From the NCBI GenBank assembly GCA_900474095.1, contig UCOA01000083.1, positions 1 to 40,631 of the forward strand: DNA of 40,631 nt, read 5' to 3'. Each line of letters begins with the position of its first letter. The stretch's first letter is position 1. The position numbers and the translations under genes were made by a program. The notes under the pieces were generated by a model. It ran no database searches. It saw nothing but the letters and a program-made list of their open reading frames with translations, and was not told the origin of the DNA. Of the stretch, positions 1-8,516 are shown piece by piece. The DNA comes from Hyphomicrobiales bacterium. Lineage in GTDB: Bacteria; Pseudomonadota; Alphaproteobacteria; Rhizobiales; Rhizobiaceae.

Positions 1-252
1 GCCGCCGGCAATCGCAACCGCACCGCCGGTGATATGCAACAGCCGCATCAGCACGGCGCCGGTGGCAAACAGGATCAGAGCCGTGACAACCGCCGTCAAG
101 ACCATCTGGCGGCCGATCGCCGCCTTGGTCTTGGCGTCGAAGGCCTGGGTCATTTCCAGGAAGGGCACGAGTGCGATTTTCGGTCCCATGCCGACGAGCA
201 GAAGCAGGAGAAGCTTGGCCACTAGGCCAACATCGATGACTGTGAAATCCAT
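1..252 (-). CDS. MarC-family integral membrane protein, 5' part only (runs off the left edge)
   Basis: The minus-strand reading frame opens with ATG at 252 and stays open to base 1, giving the first 84 residues of a longer protein. The visible part is a hydrophobic helix (VAKLLLLLLVGMGPKIALVPF), a polar loop rich in Lys/Arg/Gln, and a second hydrophobic helix ending in an IAGG motif. This alternation of helix, basic loop, helix and Gly-Gly resembles the N-terminal repeat of the MarC/UPF0056 family of six-helix inner-membrane proteins, whose substrate is not settled. The family assignment is by pattern only. The first helix carries a GPKIALVPF segment where MarC proteins usually have a similar Pro-containing turn. 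Confidence 0.7.
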   Translation of the reverse strand, partial: MDFTVIDVGLVAKLLLLLLVGMGPKIALVPFLEMTQAFDAKTKAAIGRQMVLTAVVTALILFATGAVLMRLLHITGGAVAIAGG

Positions 253-541
253 AAGAAACGCCCTCGACAGCTACTTTCTACGAGTTATCAACTATCCCAA
301 AGGGATTGTCTATCGGTCGGGAACGCCTCAATTCGGATATACTTTCGCCTGTAGTACCCCATTACGGTTGGGAAGCAGACTGGGCGTCGGACAAAATATC
401 TCGTGAGAAGAACCGGGCTATGATCCTTCGCCCGACCACCGATGGCTCCCTCAAGCAGCCGCACGCTTTCGGATTAGCATCCAAGGCGGGCAAAGCCTAT
501 ATTAGCTCGTGCCCCGACAACGGTATTTCATGGAGACGTTG

Positions 542-1462
542 ATGAGCCGCGACCCTTACTACATTTTGGGCGTGAAGCGGGACGCCACACAAAAGGATAT
601 CCAAAGCGCATTCCGCAAGCTCGCGAAGAAACACCACCCCGACCTCAACCCCGGCGACAGCCCTGCGGAGGAGCGCTTCAAGGAAATCTCCACCGCCTAT
701 GAGCTTCTGAGCGACGAGCAGAAACGTGCTCGATTTGACCGCGGTGAGATCGATATGTCGGGTGCCGAGCAGGCACCACGCGATTATTACCGCGACTATG
801 CGTCGGCAAGCGACCCCGGTGGTCCTTATCATAACAGCGCCGGCTTCGCCGATTTTGGCGAAACGGAAGATCCTTTTTCCGCCTTCTTTTCCCGTCGCAC
901 GTACGATGGTCGGTTCCGTTCGAGGGGGCAAGATCGTTATTTCTCGATGGCGGTCGATTTTCTCGATGCCGTCAATGGCGCTAAAACCCAGGTGAGACTG
1001 CCGGACGGCACCGCCCTTGACGTTCAAATCCCTGTGGGTACGCGCGATGGACAAACGTTGCGTCTTAGCGGCAAGGGAGAGTCGGGAATTGGCGGCGGGG
1101 CGCCGGGCGATGCTTTCATCGAGGTTCATGTGCGACCGCACCGTTTCTTCGAGCGCGACGGCGACGACATTCGCCTGGATTTGCCAATCTCGCTGGGCGA
1201 AGCGGTCCTCGGCGCCAAAATCCGCGCGCCGACCCCCACCGGTCCAGTGACGTTGACAGTGCCCCCGCATTCCAACAGCGGGAAGATCTTGCGTCTGAAA
1301 GGCAAAGGCGTGCCGAAACAGGGCGGTGGCCGCGGCGATCTCTTTGTGACCCTGAAGATCGTGTTGCCCGACAGTGCCGATCCGCGTCTCACCGCTTTCA
1401 TGAAGGAATGGTCCGAGGCAAACAGACAGGATCCGAGAAAGGGCATGGGAATCGCACCATGA
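542..1462 (+). CDS. cbpA: J-domain co-chaperone of the CbpA type
   Basis: A 306-residue J-protein that would stimulate the DnaK ATPase and deliver substrates to it in the cytoplasm. The J domain occupies about residues 3-70, with the diagnostic HPD triad at 32-34. A Gly/Asp/Tyr-rich linker follows (about 80-135), then the two beta-barrel substrate-binding domains of DnaJ C-terminal type (about 140-300). There is no Cys-rich zinc finger, so it is a class II (CbpA/DnaJB-like) protein and not DnaJ itself. The start at 542 has GGAGA six bases upstream; an in-frame ATG at 530 lacks a comparable site. The stop overlaps the start of the next gene (ATGA), which encodes the cognate modulator. Confidence 0.9.
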   Translation: MSRDPYYILGVKRDATQKDIQSAFRKLAKKHHPDLNPGDSPAEERFKEISTAYELLSDEQKRARFDRGEIDMSGAEQAPRDYYRDYASASDPGGPYHNSAGFADFGETEDPFSAFFSRRTYDGRFRSRGQDRYFSMAVDFLDAVNGAKTQVRLPDGTALDVQIPVGTRDGQTLRLSGKGESGIGGGAPGDAFIEVHVRPHRFFERDGDDIRLDLPISLGEAVLGAKIRAPTPTGPVTLTVPPHSNSGKILRLKGKGVPKQGGGRGDLFVTLKIVLPDSADPRLTAFMKEWSEANRQDPRKGMGIAP

Positions 1463-1776
1463 ACGAGGTTGAATTTTGCCTGAAGCTTGAGATCGACGCA
1501 CCCGCGCTCGCCGTGTGGGTCGAGCAGGGCTGGCTTATTCCCGACAAGACAGGCCCCGAAGCGCAGTTTCGCGATGCGGATTTCGCACGCGGTCGGCTGA
1601 TCCTCGAGATGACCCGCGACATGGGCGTCAACGAGGCGGGTGTGGATCTTGTCATGGAACTTGTTGATCAGCTTCACAGCCTGCGACGCACAATGCGAGA
1701 CCTGACGGCAGCACTCTGCCGGCAGGACGAAGAAACGCAGTTCAAAATACTTCGCTCAGTCGGCCGCAGCGAATGA
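1459..1776 (+). CDS. cbpM: Chaperone modulator CbpM
   Basis: A 105-residue protein whose ATG overlaps the stop of the upstream J-protein gene, so the two are translationally coupled. In the CbpA/CbpM family CbpM binds the J domain of CbpA and blocks its productive contact with DnaK. The sequence has the expected small MerR-like helical body: a basic/acidic helix-turn-helix-like stretch (residues 15-55, with WVEQGWLIPD resembling the MerR wing) and a C-terminal amphipathic helix. The assignment depends on both neighbourhood and fold pattern. A short DNA-binding regulator is the main alternative, but pairing with a CbpA-type gene makes CbpM the better reading. Confidence 0.85.
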   Translation: MNEVEFCLKLEIDAPALAVWVEQGWLIPDKTGPEAQFRDADFARGRLILEMTRDMGVNEAGVDLVMELVDQLHSLRRTMRDLTAALCRQDEETQFKILRSVGRSE

Positions 1777-1907
1777 TCGAGACGGCCATGACAGGCGAAA
1801 CAGCGCGTTGCCATTTAAAAACGACACGGCAAAGCGAAATTTCACGACGGCATCGCCGGCGGAGGCTATAGCCTTTTGTCACGAGCAAGAAAAATGGACC
1901 TGAGCCC

Positions 1908-3140
1908 ATGACGGACACCGTTGTCGATCGCTTCCTTCGTTATGTCGTCATCGATACTCAATCTGATCCCAAGTCGTCGACGCAACCCTCGACCGAGAAG
2001 CAGAAGAACCTAGGCCGCATGCTGGTCCAGGAATTGCTGGCGATCGGTTTGTCCGACGGGCATATCGATGAGCATGGTTACGTCTATGCGACCATTCCCT
2101 CCAATGTCGACAAGCCTGTGCCGGTGATCTGCTTTTGCTCGCACATGGACACGGCCCCCGACTTCACCGGAACAAACGTCAAGCCGAAAATCGTCCGGAA
2201 CTACACCGGTGTCGACCTCCGGCTTTCAGGCGATCCCCAGCAGATCATCCGCATCAGCGACAATCCGGCGCTGCGCCACCAGATCGGCAACGATATCATC
2301 ACGACCGATGGCACGACCCTGCTCGGCGCCGACGACAAGGCCGGACTGGCCGAAATCATGACAGCAGCGCAGTTCCTCGTCGACAATCCCCACATCCGGC
2401 ATGGGATGATCAAAATCCTCTTCACAACCGATGAAGAAATCGGCCGCGGCGTCGACAGGGTCGATCTCGAAAAGCTCGGCGCGCAGTTCGCCTATACGGT
2501 CGACGGCGAAACAGCCGGGCATATCGAGGATGAGACCTTCTCGGCCGATGGCGTCGAGATCACTATTCAGGGCGTCGCCATCCATCCCGGCTTCGCTCGG
2601 GGGAAGATGGAGAATGCCGCCAAGATCGCCGGGGCAATTCTCAGCCGTCTGCCGAAGGATGCCGCACCGGAGACGACTGCAGGCCGAGACGGCTTCGTTC
2701 ACCCAACGGGTGTCACAGGATCAATGGAAAAGGCGGTCCTGAGTTTTATTGTCAGAGACTTCGACGATGATGGCCTCGCCGCAAAGGAAGTCATGCTTGA
2801 GACGCTCGTCAAGGACGTGATGGCGGAGTATCCGGGTTCGTCCTACACCTTCGAGGTCAAACAGCAGTACCGCAACATGAAGGCGATTCTGGACCGTCAT
2901 CCGCAACTCGTCGAAAACGCCATCGAGGCAGTCCGCCGCGCCGGCTTGGAGCCCGTGCGCGGCAGTATCCGCGGCGGTACCGACGGTTCACGCCTATCGT
3001 TCATGGGCCTGCCCTGCCCCAATATCTTCGCCGGCGGCCACGCCTTTCATTCCCCGCTCGAATGGGTCAGTCGGCAGGACATGGAAAAGGCCGTCAAGAC
3101 GCTCGTCGAACTGGCGAAAATCTGGGAAGAGCGTGCTTAA
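1908..3140 (+). CDS. pepT: Peptidase T (tripeptidase, M20B)
   Basis: A 410-residue cytoplasmic aminotripeptidase, the usual length for PepT. All dinuclear zinc-site motifs are visible: the HMD motif (H79, D81), the shared Asp in the GADDKAG segment (D142), the catalytic Glu pair in TTDEEIG (E176/E177), an Asp in the TVDGE segment, and a C-terminal His in GGHAFHSP near residue 380. The RGGTDGSRLS segment matches the M20B substrate loop. It removes N-terminal residues from tripeptides during peptide turnover. It appears to be a single-gene unit, about 130 bases after cbpM and convergent with the SRPBCC gene; the ribosome-binding site is weak. Confidence 0.95.
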   Translation: MTDTVVDRFLRYVVIDTQSDPKSSTQPSTEKQKNLGRMLVQELLAIGLSDGHIDEHGYVYATIPSNVDKPVPVICFCSHMDTAPDFTGTNVKPKIVRNYTGVDLRLSGDPQQIIRISDNPALRHQIGNDIITTDGTTLLGADDKAGLAEIMTAAQFLVDNPHIRHGMIKILFTTDEEIGRGVDRVDLEKLGAQFAYTVDGETAGHIEDETFSADGVEITIQGVAIHPGFARGKMENAAKIAGAILSRLPKDAAPETTAGRDGFVHPTGVTGSMEKAVLSFIVRDFDDDGLAAKEVMLETLVKDVMAEYPGSSYTFEVKQQYRNMKAILDRHPQLVENAIEAVRRAGLEPVRGSIRGGTDGSRLSFMGLPCPNIFAGGHAFHSPLEWVSRQDMEKAVKTLVELAKIWEERA

Positions 3141-3221
3141 CCAGACCTTTCCTGGTTGAATCGGGTCAAGGGCCGCGACCGTTGTCGATCGGAACGAGGC
3201 GTGAAATCGAGGCGACGTTCT

Positions 3222-3689
3222 TCAGCGATCGCGGGCGAGGTGACCCACAAGACCACGCCGGCCGCGTTCCATGACGACGTTATGGTTCCATCGGAAGATC
3301 GGCTTCAGGATGAATGAAAGTCTGACCATCCAAGGCTTCGTCACCTTGACGATCCAAACGTAGCGCACATGGCATTTCGAGCCTTCGGGTCGTAGCGTCC
3401 ACCGGCCGATGCCTTCAAGTTCGCCGGTGGCGCGGCCCTCGATGGTCACAAGCGGCTCGATCCTCACCGTCTGCATCTCGAAGATGAGGTCGTAGGGCAG
3501 CGCGGTGGACCATCGCATCCGGAGAACGGAACCGATTCCCGCTTCGTCGCCCTCGCGCAAAACATCGACCTGTTTCACGGACGGCCACCAGTCAGGCCAT
3601 GTCTCCGGCGTATTGAGCACCTGCCAGACATCGTCAACCGATGAATCGACGATCCATTCCGTAACAAGATGAAACTCGGTCGAGGACAT
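3222..3689 (-). CDS. SRPBCC (polyketide cyclase/START-like) family protein
   Basis: A 155-residue soluble protein with the helix-grip fold pattern. An N-terminal beta strand (EFHLVTEWIVDSSVDDVWQVL) leads into the short helix pair with PETWPDWWPSV, which is typical of polyketide_cyc2 proteins. Strands with alternating hydrophobic residues follow, and a long C-terminal helix ends the protein. Such proteins bind hydrophobic ligands, and no specific ligand can be read from the sequence. The C-terminal helix is followed by a basic tail. It lies convergent to pepT and downstream of the ABC-F gene on the same strand, with a strong hairpin between the two, so it is probably transcribed separately. 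Confidence 0.85.
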   Translation of the reverse strand: MSSTEFHLVTEWIVDSSVDDVWQVLNTPETWPDWWPSVKQVDVLREGDEAGIGSVLRMRWSTALPYDLIFEMQTVRIEPLVTIEGRATGELEGIGRWTLRPEGSKCHVRYVWIVKVTKPWMVRLSFILKPIFRWNHNVVMERGRRGLVGHLARDR

Positions 3690-3722
3690 CGCACATCCGG
3701 CTTCAAGCTTTTAAACCCCGCG

Positions 3723-3744
3723 GCAAGCGCCGAGAGGCGCTTGC
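3723..3744 (-). terminator. Perfect 9-bp hairpin after the ABC-F gene
   Basis: GCAAGCGCC (3723-3731) and GGCGCTTGC (3736-3744) form a perfect stem with a GAGA loop. On the minus strand it lies 50 bases after the ABC-F stop and before the SRPBCC gene. The trailing sequence has only a short T run, so it may be an imperfect intrinsic terminator. Confidence 0.5.
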
Positions 3745-3793
3745 GACATTATACATCAGCGGTACCTGAAAAATATCGACCGAGCCCAGCCGC

Positions 3794-5416
3794 TCAACTG
3801 CGCAGGCCAGGCGCCTCCTGGCCGGTGCGGGCCACATACTCGGTGTAGCCGCCGCCATATTGGTGGATGCCTTCGGGCGTCAGTTCAAGCACCCGATTGG
3901 AGAGTGCTGCGAGGAAATGCCGATCGTGCGAAACGAACAGCATTGTGCCCTCATATTCCGACAGCGCCTTGATCAGCATTTCCTTGGTATCGAGGTCGAG
4001 ATGGTTGGTGGGCTCGTCCAGCACCAGCAGGTTTGGCGGGTCGAACAGCATGATCGCCATGACCAACCGCGCCTTCTCGCCGCCCGACAGCACCCGGCAC
4101 TTCTTCTCCACATCGTCGCCGGAAAATCCGAAACAGCCCGCCAGCGCCCGCAACGGACCTTGCCCCGCCTTCGGGAACGCGTCCTCCAACGACTGGAACA
4201 CAGTGCGCTCGCCGTCCAGAATATCCATCGCGTGCTGGGCGAAATACCCCATCTTGACGCTGGCACCCAAGGCGACGCTGCCCTGATCAGGCTCGGCCGA
4301 GCCTGCGACGAGTTTCAGCAAAGTCGACTTGCCGGCGCCGTTGATGCCCATGATGCACCAGCGCTCGCGGCGACGCACCATGAAGTCCAGTCCTTCATAG
4401 ATGCTGCGGCTGCCATAGCTCTTGTGCACGTTCTTGAGGTTGATTACGTCCTCACCCGAGCGCGGCGCCGGCTGAAACTCGAACGCCACCGCCTGGCGGC
4501 GCTTGGGCGGTTCCACCCGTTCGATCTTGTCCAGCTTCTTCACGCGGCTCTGTACCTGGGCTGCGTGCGAGGCACGCGCCTTGAAGCGCTCGATGAACTT
4601 GATTTCCTTGGCGAGCATCGCCTGCTGCCGCTCGAACTGGGCCTGCTGGTGCTTCTCGTTCTGCGCCCGCTGCTGCTCGTAGAATGCATAGTCGCCCGAA
4701 TAGCTGGTCAGCGATCCGCCGTCGATCTCGATGATCTTGGTGACGATGCGGTTCATGAACTCGCGGTCGTGCGAGGTCATCAGCAAAGCGCCCTCATAAC
4801 CTTTCAGGAATTCCTCGAGCCAGATCAGACTTTCAAGATCCAGGTGGTTGCTCGGCTCGTCGAGAAGCATGGCATCCGGCCGCATGAGGAGAATACGGGC
4901 TAGCGCCACACGCATCTTCCAGCCGCCCGACAGCTTGCCAACGTCGCCATCCATCATCTCCTGGCTGAAGCTCAGGCCCGCCAGAACCTCGCGCGCGCGG
5001 CCCTCCAGCGCATATCCGTCCAGTTCCTCGTAGCGCGCTTGCACCTCGCCATAGCGCTCGATGATCGCGTCCATCTCGTTGGCGCGATCGGGGTCAGACA
5101 TGGCCGCCTCGAGCTCGTGCAGCTCAGCGGCAACGTCGCTCACCGGGCCGGCACCGTTCATCACCTCGGAAACGGCGCTGTGACCAGCCATCTCGCCTAC
5201 ATCCTGGTTGAAATAACCGATGGTCATCCCCTTATCGGCGGACACCTGGCCTTCGTCGGGCTGCTCCTCCCCGGTGATCATCCGGAAGAGCGTCGTCTTG
5301 CCGGCCCCGTTCGGCCCGACGAGGCCGATCTTCTCGCCCTTGTTAAGTGCCGCGGAGGCCTCGATGAAGAGCAGACGGTGGCTGTTCTGCTTGCTGATAT
5401 TGTCGATACGGATCAT
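3794..5416 (-). CDS. ABC-F family ATPase (translation factor type)
   Basis: A 540-residue protein with two ABC ATPase cassettes and no membrane segments, as in the ABC-F family that acts on the ribosome and not in transport. Cassette 1 has Walker A GPNGAGKT (34-41), signature LSGGW (162-166) and Walker B LLDEPSNHLD (about 184-193). Cassette 2 has GINGAGKST (358-366), LSGGE (443-447) and LVLDEPTNHLD. Between them is the long charged Gln/Lys/Arg helix pair (about 240-305) typical of the ABC-F linker. The frame is open 49 codons further upstream, but ATG 5416 gives the family-typical N terminus MIRIDNISK. Which ABC-F subgroup it belongs to (Uup, YbiT or YheS-like) was not resolved. Confidence 0.9.
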   Translation of the reverse strand: MIRIDNISKQNSHRLLFIEASAALNKGEKIGLVGPNGAGKTTLFRMITGEEQPDEGQVSADKGMTIGYFNQDVGEMAGHSAVSEVMNGAGPVSDVAAELHELEAAMSDPDRANEMDAIIERYGEVQARYEELDGYALEGRAREVLAGLSFSQEMMDGDVGKLSGGWKMRVALARILLMRPDAMLLDEPSNHLDLESLIWLEEFLKGYEGALLMTSHDREFMNRIVTKIIEIDGGSLTSYSGDYAFYEQQRAQNEKHQQAQFERQQAMLAKEIKFIERFKARASHAAQVQSRVKKLDKIERVEPPKRRQAVAFEFQPAPRSGEDVINLKNVHKSYGSRSIYEGLDFMVRRRERWCIMGINGAGKSTLLKLVAGSAEPDQGSVALGASVKMGYFAQHAMDILDGERTVFQSLEDAFPKAGQGPLRALAGCFGFSGDDVEKKCRVLSGGEKARLVMAIMLFDPPNLLVLDEPTNHLDLDTKEMLIKALSEYEGTMLFVSHDRHFLAALSNRVLELTPEGIHQYGGGYTEYVARTGQEAPGLRS

Positions 5417-5660
5417 GTGTGCGTGAGGTCCAAAACGTTGCGGCGGCAAAAGGGCATGTGCCGCGGGGCGTATCGCAAATTTTCGGCAGGGTAAATGGGC
5501 GGCGTCGCTACCGACTGGCAACTGGAAGCCTTCGCCTTGGCTGCGTCCGGAAACGCGGTGCAATCCGCTCCGCCGGAATGGCGGCAGCCGAGCCCATCAG
5601 CTCCAGGGCAACATGGGGTGCCAACTCAACCGAAAACCGGCAGCCTTGTCGAAATCCCCT

Positions 5661-5960
5661 TTACCGCGCCTCTTTTTCGTAGAGGCAGGCATGGATCGAG
5701 GCGAAGATCATGAGAACGACGAGCGCTACCAAACCAAGGATCTGAGCGATTGCCAGGCCGAAGGCCCTCACCGGCATCAAGGCAGGTCTCCGGCCAGGCC
5801 CTGCGGACTGTCGCGCCGGTTTCGCCGCATCCGAACCTGCCGTCACCATGATTGCATTTGCTCTCAAATGCTCGGTCAGTTTCCGGTTTATCTCCGCATC
5901 CGTTGCGTCGCCATCGGCGCTCAGACGTAGCTCGTGTTTGCGCGCCGATGTCTCAGTCAT
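5661..5960 (-). CDS. Small membrane protein of unknown function downstream of exoF
   Basis: A 99-residue protein preceded by a good ribosome-binding site (AAGGAG). Residues 1-65 are hydrophilic: a charged segment, then a helix-like stretch (ATDAEINRKLTEHLRAN), then an Ala/Pro/Arg-rich linker. Residues about 68-92 form one strongly hydrophobic helix, followed by a short charged tail. This suggests a single-pass inner-membrane protein with a cytoplasmic N-terminal domain. It lies 74 bases after exoF on the same strand and could share its transcript, hence a possible exopolysaccharide role by context only. I do not recognise the family. Confidence 0.7.
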   Translation of the reverse strand: MTETSARKHELRLSADGDATDAEINRKLTEHLRANAIMVTAGSDAAKPARQSAGPGRRPALMPVRAFGLAIAQILGLVALVVLMIFASIHACLYEKEAR

Positions 5961-6034
5961 GCGAAAGCCTCTCCTTCGATCTGCCGATTGCCTGCGCGTT
6001 CACGGTTTAAGGAGGATCGGCCGGTCCGGCCCCA

Positions 6035-7309
6035 TCACTGGGTAACAGCGACCGGCTCGACCTTGACGACGTCGCCCGGCTGGACAAGGGTACCTTCGTC
6101 CGCCGGTATCTTGGTCGACGTTCCATCCTTCTGCCGGACGATGGAATAGGTGATGCTGGCAACCGCACCGGCTTGCGGCGTCTGCGCCGCGTCGGCCGAT
6201 TGCAGGAGCGCTTCGGTCATGAGGTCGCGGCTGGTGGTAAGCTTCAGGGCCAGCGTATCCAGTTCCGCTTCGGTGTTCTGCAGTTCCTGGGCGAGCTGGG
6301 CATCCCAATCGTTTCGAAGGTTGGTCTCGTCCTGGTTGGCCTTGCTGACGTCCTGCTTGGCTTTCAACGACGCCGTGTCGATGTCAAGCAAGGCCGCCTG
6401 CAGATCCGCCGCCCTCTGTTCGACGGTGAGCTTGCGCGCGCTCAGCGCGAGCCCCTTTTCCGCCAGCGTATCGACGCGGTCCTTGTCTTCCATCACCAGC
6501 TCCAGTTGACGTGTCTGGGTGACGGACTTCTTGCCGAGTGCCTCGATCTCGTTCTGCAGCAGCGACTTCAGCTCCGCAAGCTGCGTCAGTTGAAGCTTCA
6601 GACGTTTGTCGCGCGAGACCATCAGGGCCTTTTCGCTCTCGACGAGACTTGCCGCATCGGCGGCCTTTTGCAGTTCCGGGGGAACGGCGATGTCGCTCTT
6701 CTCAGCGATTTCTGCCTGCAGGCGCGCCCGCCGGACGAGAAGCCTGTTTCTCTCGGCGATCCGTACCGAAGATTCGCCCTGAGCCGTGATGAAATCGCGC
6801 GCAAAACGCTGACCGCTGTCGGCCCGGCGCAGTCCGCCACCAAGGCTGACCGCCTTCAGGACCGTCATCTCCGGCGCGAACGGATATTCTCCGGGCGTCT
6901 GGACGTCGCCGGCCAGATAGATGGGCCGGTATTGGGCAAGTTCGACCGACGCAGACGGACGGTCCGGTAAGCCGAACAGTTTTTGAAGCTGCAGCCCAAC
7001 TTCATCGGCAACCTCGGACGTCGTTTTTCCCGAGGCGGGAAGTGTCCCGAGAAACGGCAGGGAAATGCCGCCCGACGCACCGACCGTGTAGTCGCCGCTG
7101 ACGGCCGACCAATCCCTGACGGTTCCTTCGGCGGTCTGCCACTCCGCAACGCGGATTCTCAACTTGTCCATGGCGCCGAGCGTGTAATCGTCGGCAAAAG
7201 CCAACTGGAGACCCGAAGCGCTGATTGCGAGCGCGAATACGGAAAGGCGCGCCGCATCTGCGGCTCGCTTGCCAAGGGCAGGAAGTCCTAGACCAAGACT
7301 TCTTTTCAT
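6035..7309 (-). CDS. exoF: ExoF, polysaccharide export/initiation protein
   Basis: A 424-residue exported protein of the polysaccharide-export (Poly_export/SLBB) class. A signal peptide with the cleavage-like LAFA/DD sequence occupies about residues 1-37. It is followed by the Poly_export domain (YTLGAMDKLRIRVAEW through the GGISLPFLG region), an SLBB-like segment (PIYLAGDVQTPGEYPF), a long coiled-coil region (about 190-350) and a C-terminal beta segment. In S. meliloti ExoF is needed with ExoY for the first step, addition of galactose to the lipid carrier. The frame also opens with GTG at 7321, but ATG 7309 has GTGAGGA placed seven bases upstream. It lies 77 bases after exoY on the same strand and is probably cotranscribed. 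Confidence 0.93.
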   Translation of the reverse strand: MKRSLGLGLPALGKRAADAARLSVFALAISASGLQLAFADDYTLGAMDKLRIRVAEWQTAEGTVRDWSAVSGDYTVGASGGISLPFLGTLPASGKTTSEVADEVGLQLQKLFGLPDRPSASVELAQYRPIYLAGDVQTPGEYPFAPEMTVLKAVSLGGGLRRADSGQRFARDFITAQGESSVRIAERNRLLVRRARLQAEIAEKSDIAVPPELQKAADAASLVESEKALMVSRDKRLKLQLTQLAELKSLLQNEIEALGKKSVTQTRQLELVMEDKDRVDTLAEKGLALSARKLTVEQRAADLQAALLDIDTASLKAKQDVSKANQDETNLRNDWDAQLAQELQNTEAELDTLALKLTTSRDLMTEALLQSADAAQTPQAGAVASITYSIVRQKDGTSTKIPADEGTLVQPGDVVKVEPVAVTQ

Positions 7310-7386
7310 AAAAATCCTCACTTAATTAACAAAGCCGATCCCGGCGTGACGACGGAAGCGGCGTATCACGAAACTGAAGGCTGAGA

Positions 7387-8067
7387 TCAGTAGCTGCCTC
7401 GGGACAGGCAGACGGCGGGAATTGTCTTTGCAACGATGACGACATCGTTGATCAGCGACCAGTTGGTGACGTAGTGGGTATCGAAGGCGATTCGTGCAGC
7501 ATAGGAAACATCGTTACGTCCGCTGACCTGCCACAGTCCGGTCAGACCGGGGCGTGACTTCAGATAGTAGACCGCCGACGTTTCATAAAGCTCAAGCTCG
7601 TCTTCCACGACGGGACGTGGGCCGACGACACTCATGTCACCGCGGATGATGTTGAGGAGTTGCGGGAGCTCATCAAGGCTCAATTTGCGCAACACGCTGC
7701 CGACGATCGTAACACGCGGATCGTCCTGCAATTTGCGGGTCGCCTGCCATTCCTCATAGGCCTTCGGATTTTTGCGCAGATGATCCTGCAGGATCTTGTC
7801 TGCATCCGTCGCCATGGTCCGAAACTTGAGGCACTTGAAGAAGCGACCATTGTGACCCACGCGGCGGTGTCCATAAAAGACACTCCCGCCATCCGAAAAC
7901 TTCACCAGGGCCATGAGAAGCAGAAAAATCGGACTGAAGATGATCAGCGCCAGCGACGCTGCAACGATGTCGAACCCCCTCTTTGATATTCCCCCTATCG
8001 GCCGGTGTGCCCCGGCTTCGATGGTCGTAAAATACGGCGAACTTGCCGATCGAGTCGCAGACTTCAT
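7387..8067 (-). CDS. exoY: ExoY, undecaprenyl-phosphate galactose phosphotransferase
   Basis: A 226-residue bacterial sugar transferase (PglC/WcaJ-type) that transfers galactose-1-phosphate to undecaprenyl phosphate, the committed step of succinoglycan synthesis. It has one N-terminal membrane helix (about 33-55), the FKCLKFRTM motif, the KLSLDELPQLLNIIRGDM motif with its catalytic Asp-Glu, and the GPRP and RPGLTGLWQVSGR motifs. Length and N terminus (MKSATRSASSP) agree with S. meliloti ExoY as I recall it, which supports ATG 8067 over in-frame upstream ATGs. The start has GGAG nine bases upstream. The gene faces a 790-base AT-rich spacer shared with exoX, whose product inhibits ExoY. Confidence 0.96.
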   Translation of the reverse strand: MKSATRSASSPYFTTIEAGAHRPIGGISKRGFDIVAASLALIIFSPIFLLLMALVKFSDGGSVFYGHRRVGHNGRFFKCLKFRTMATDADKILQDHLRKNPKAYEEWQATRKLQDDPRVTIVGSVLRKLSLDELPQLLNIIRGDMSVVGPRPVVEDELELYETSAVYYLKSRPGLTGLWQVSGRNDVSYAARIAFDTHYVTNWSLINDVVIVAKTIPAVCLSRGSY

Positions 8068-8270
8068 GGGAGATAACTCCATTTGCGTTGGCGATTGGTC
8101 GGGTCCCCTTGGGGCGCATGGCATCAATTACACGGGAGAGTGTAGAGGCAGATTTTGTTTTTTAAAGGCAGATTTCATGCCGCATTTCGCGCCACAGCAG
8201 GTCCGCCCTTAAGTTAAAAAGAAATAATTGATTATTATGCGATATTTCCACAAAATTTTGGCATATAGTC

Positions 8271-8326
8271 AAATCTATTTGAAGACTACACCTCGGATAG
8301 ACTGAAAATACTCCGAGAATAGATTT
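8271..8326 (+). repeat. Nested inverted repeat followed by a T-rich tract
   Basis: Outer arms AAATCTATT (8271-8279) and AATAGATTT (8318-8326) enclose inner arms CTCGGA (8292-8297) and TCCGAG (8312-8317). The right arms are contiguous, while the left arms are separated by 12 bases. A T-rich stretch follows (8324-8342). It could be a terminator-like hairpin of a rightward transcript or a protein-binding site. Confidence 0.5.
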
Positions 8327-8428
8327 TTGTTTATTCTTTTTTAAAGCGATTTAGTGGTTTGGTTTATATTATATTACGCTTTGACTTTTTAACAGCATAC
8401 TGAGTTTATTCATCGTTTAGCGCGTATT

Positions 8429-8458
8429 TTTTGCAATGCAACATTATTTTGCACTGCA
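8429..8458. promoter_or_regulatory. Tandem TTTTGCANTGCA motif
   Basis: TTTTGCAATGCA (8429-8440) and TTTTGCACTGCA (8447-8458) are two near-identical 12-mers repeated at 18-base spacing. Each contains the odd palindrome TGCANTGCA. This is the look of a paired operator. The binding protein is unknown. Confidence 0.45.
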
Positions 8459-8471
8459 CATGTTTCTATTA

Positions 8472-8516
8472 AAAACAGCTAATTTTGTAACAAAAGTTGA
8501 CCAATAAAGCTGTTTT
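8472..8516. promoter_or_regulatory. Palindrome within an inverted repeat
   Basis: The 13-base palindrome TTTTGTAACAAAA (8483-8495) lies inside a perfect 9-base inverted repeat, AAAACAGCT (8472-8480) and AGCTGTTTT (8508-8516). This is a candidate operator or RNA hairpin upstream of exoX. Confidence 0.45.

Noticed and set aside
320..345. GGAAC upstream of the J-protein gene
   Set aside because: No CGTT at 16-17 bases; not counted as an EcfG-type site.
3191..3219. GGAAC followed by CGTT, EcfG-like
   Set aside because: Spacer is 20 bases, beyond the 16-17 of the consensus, and no plus-strand gene follows.
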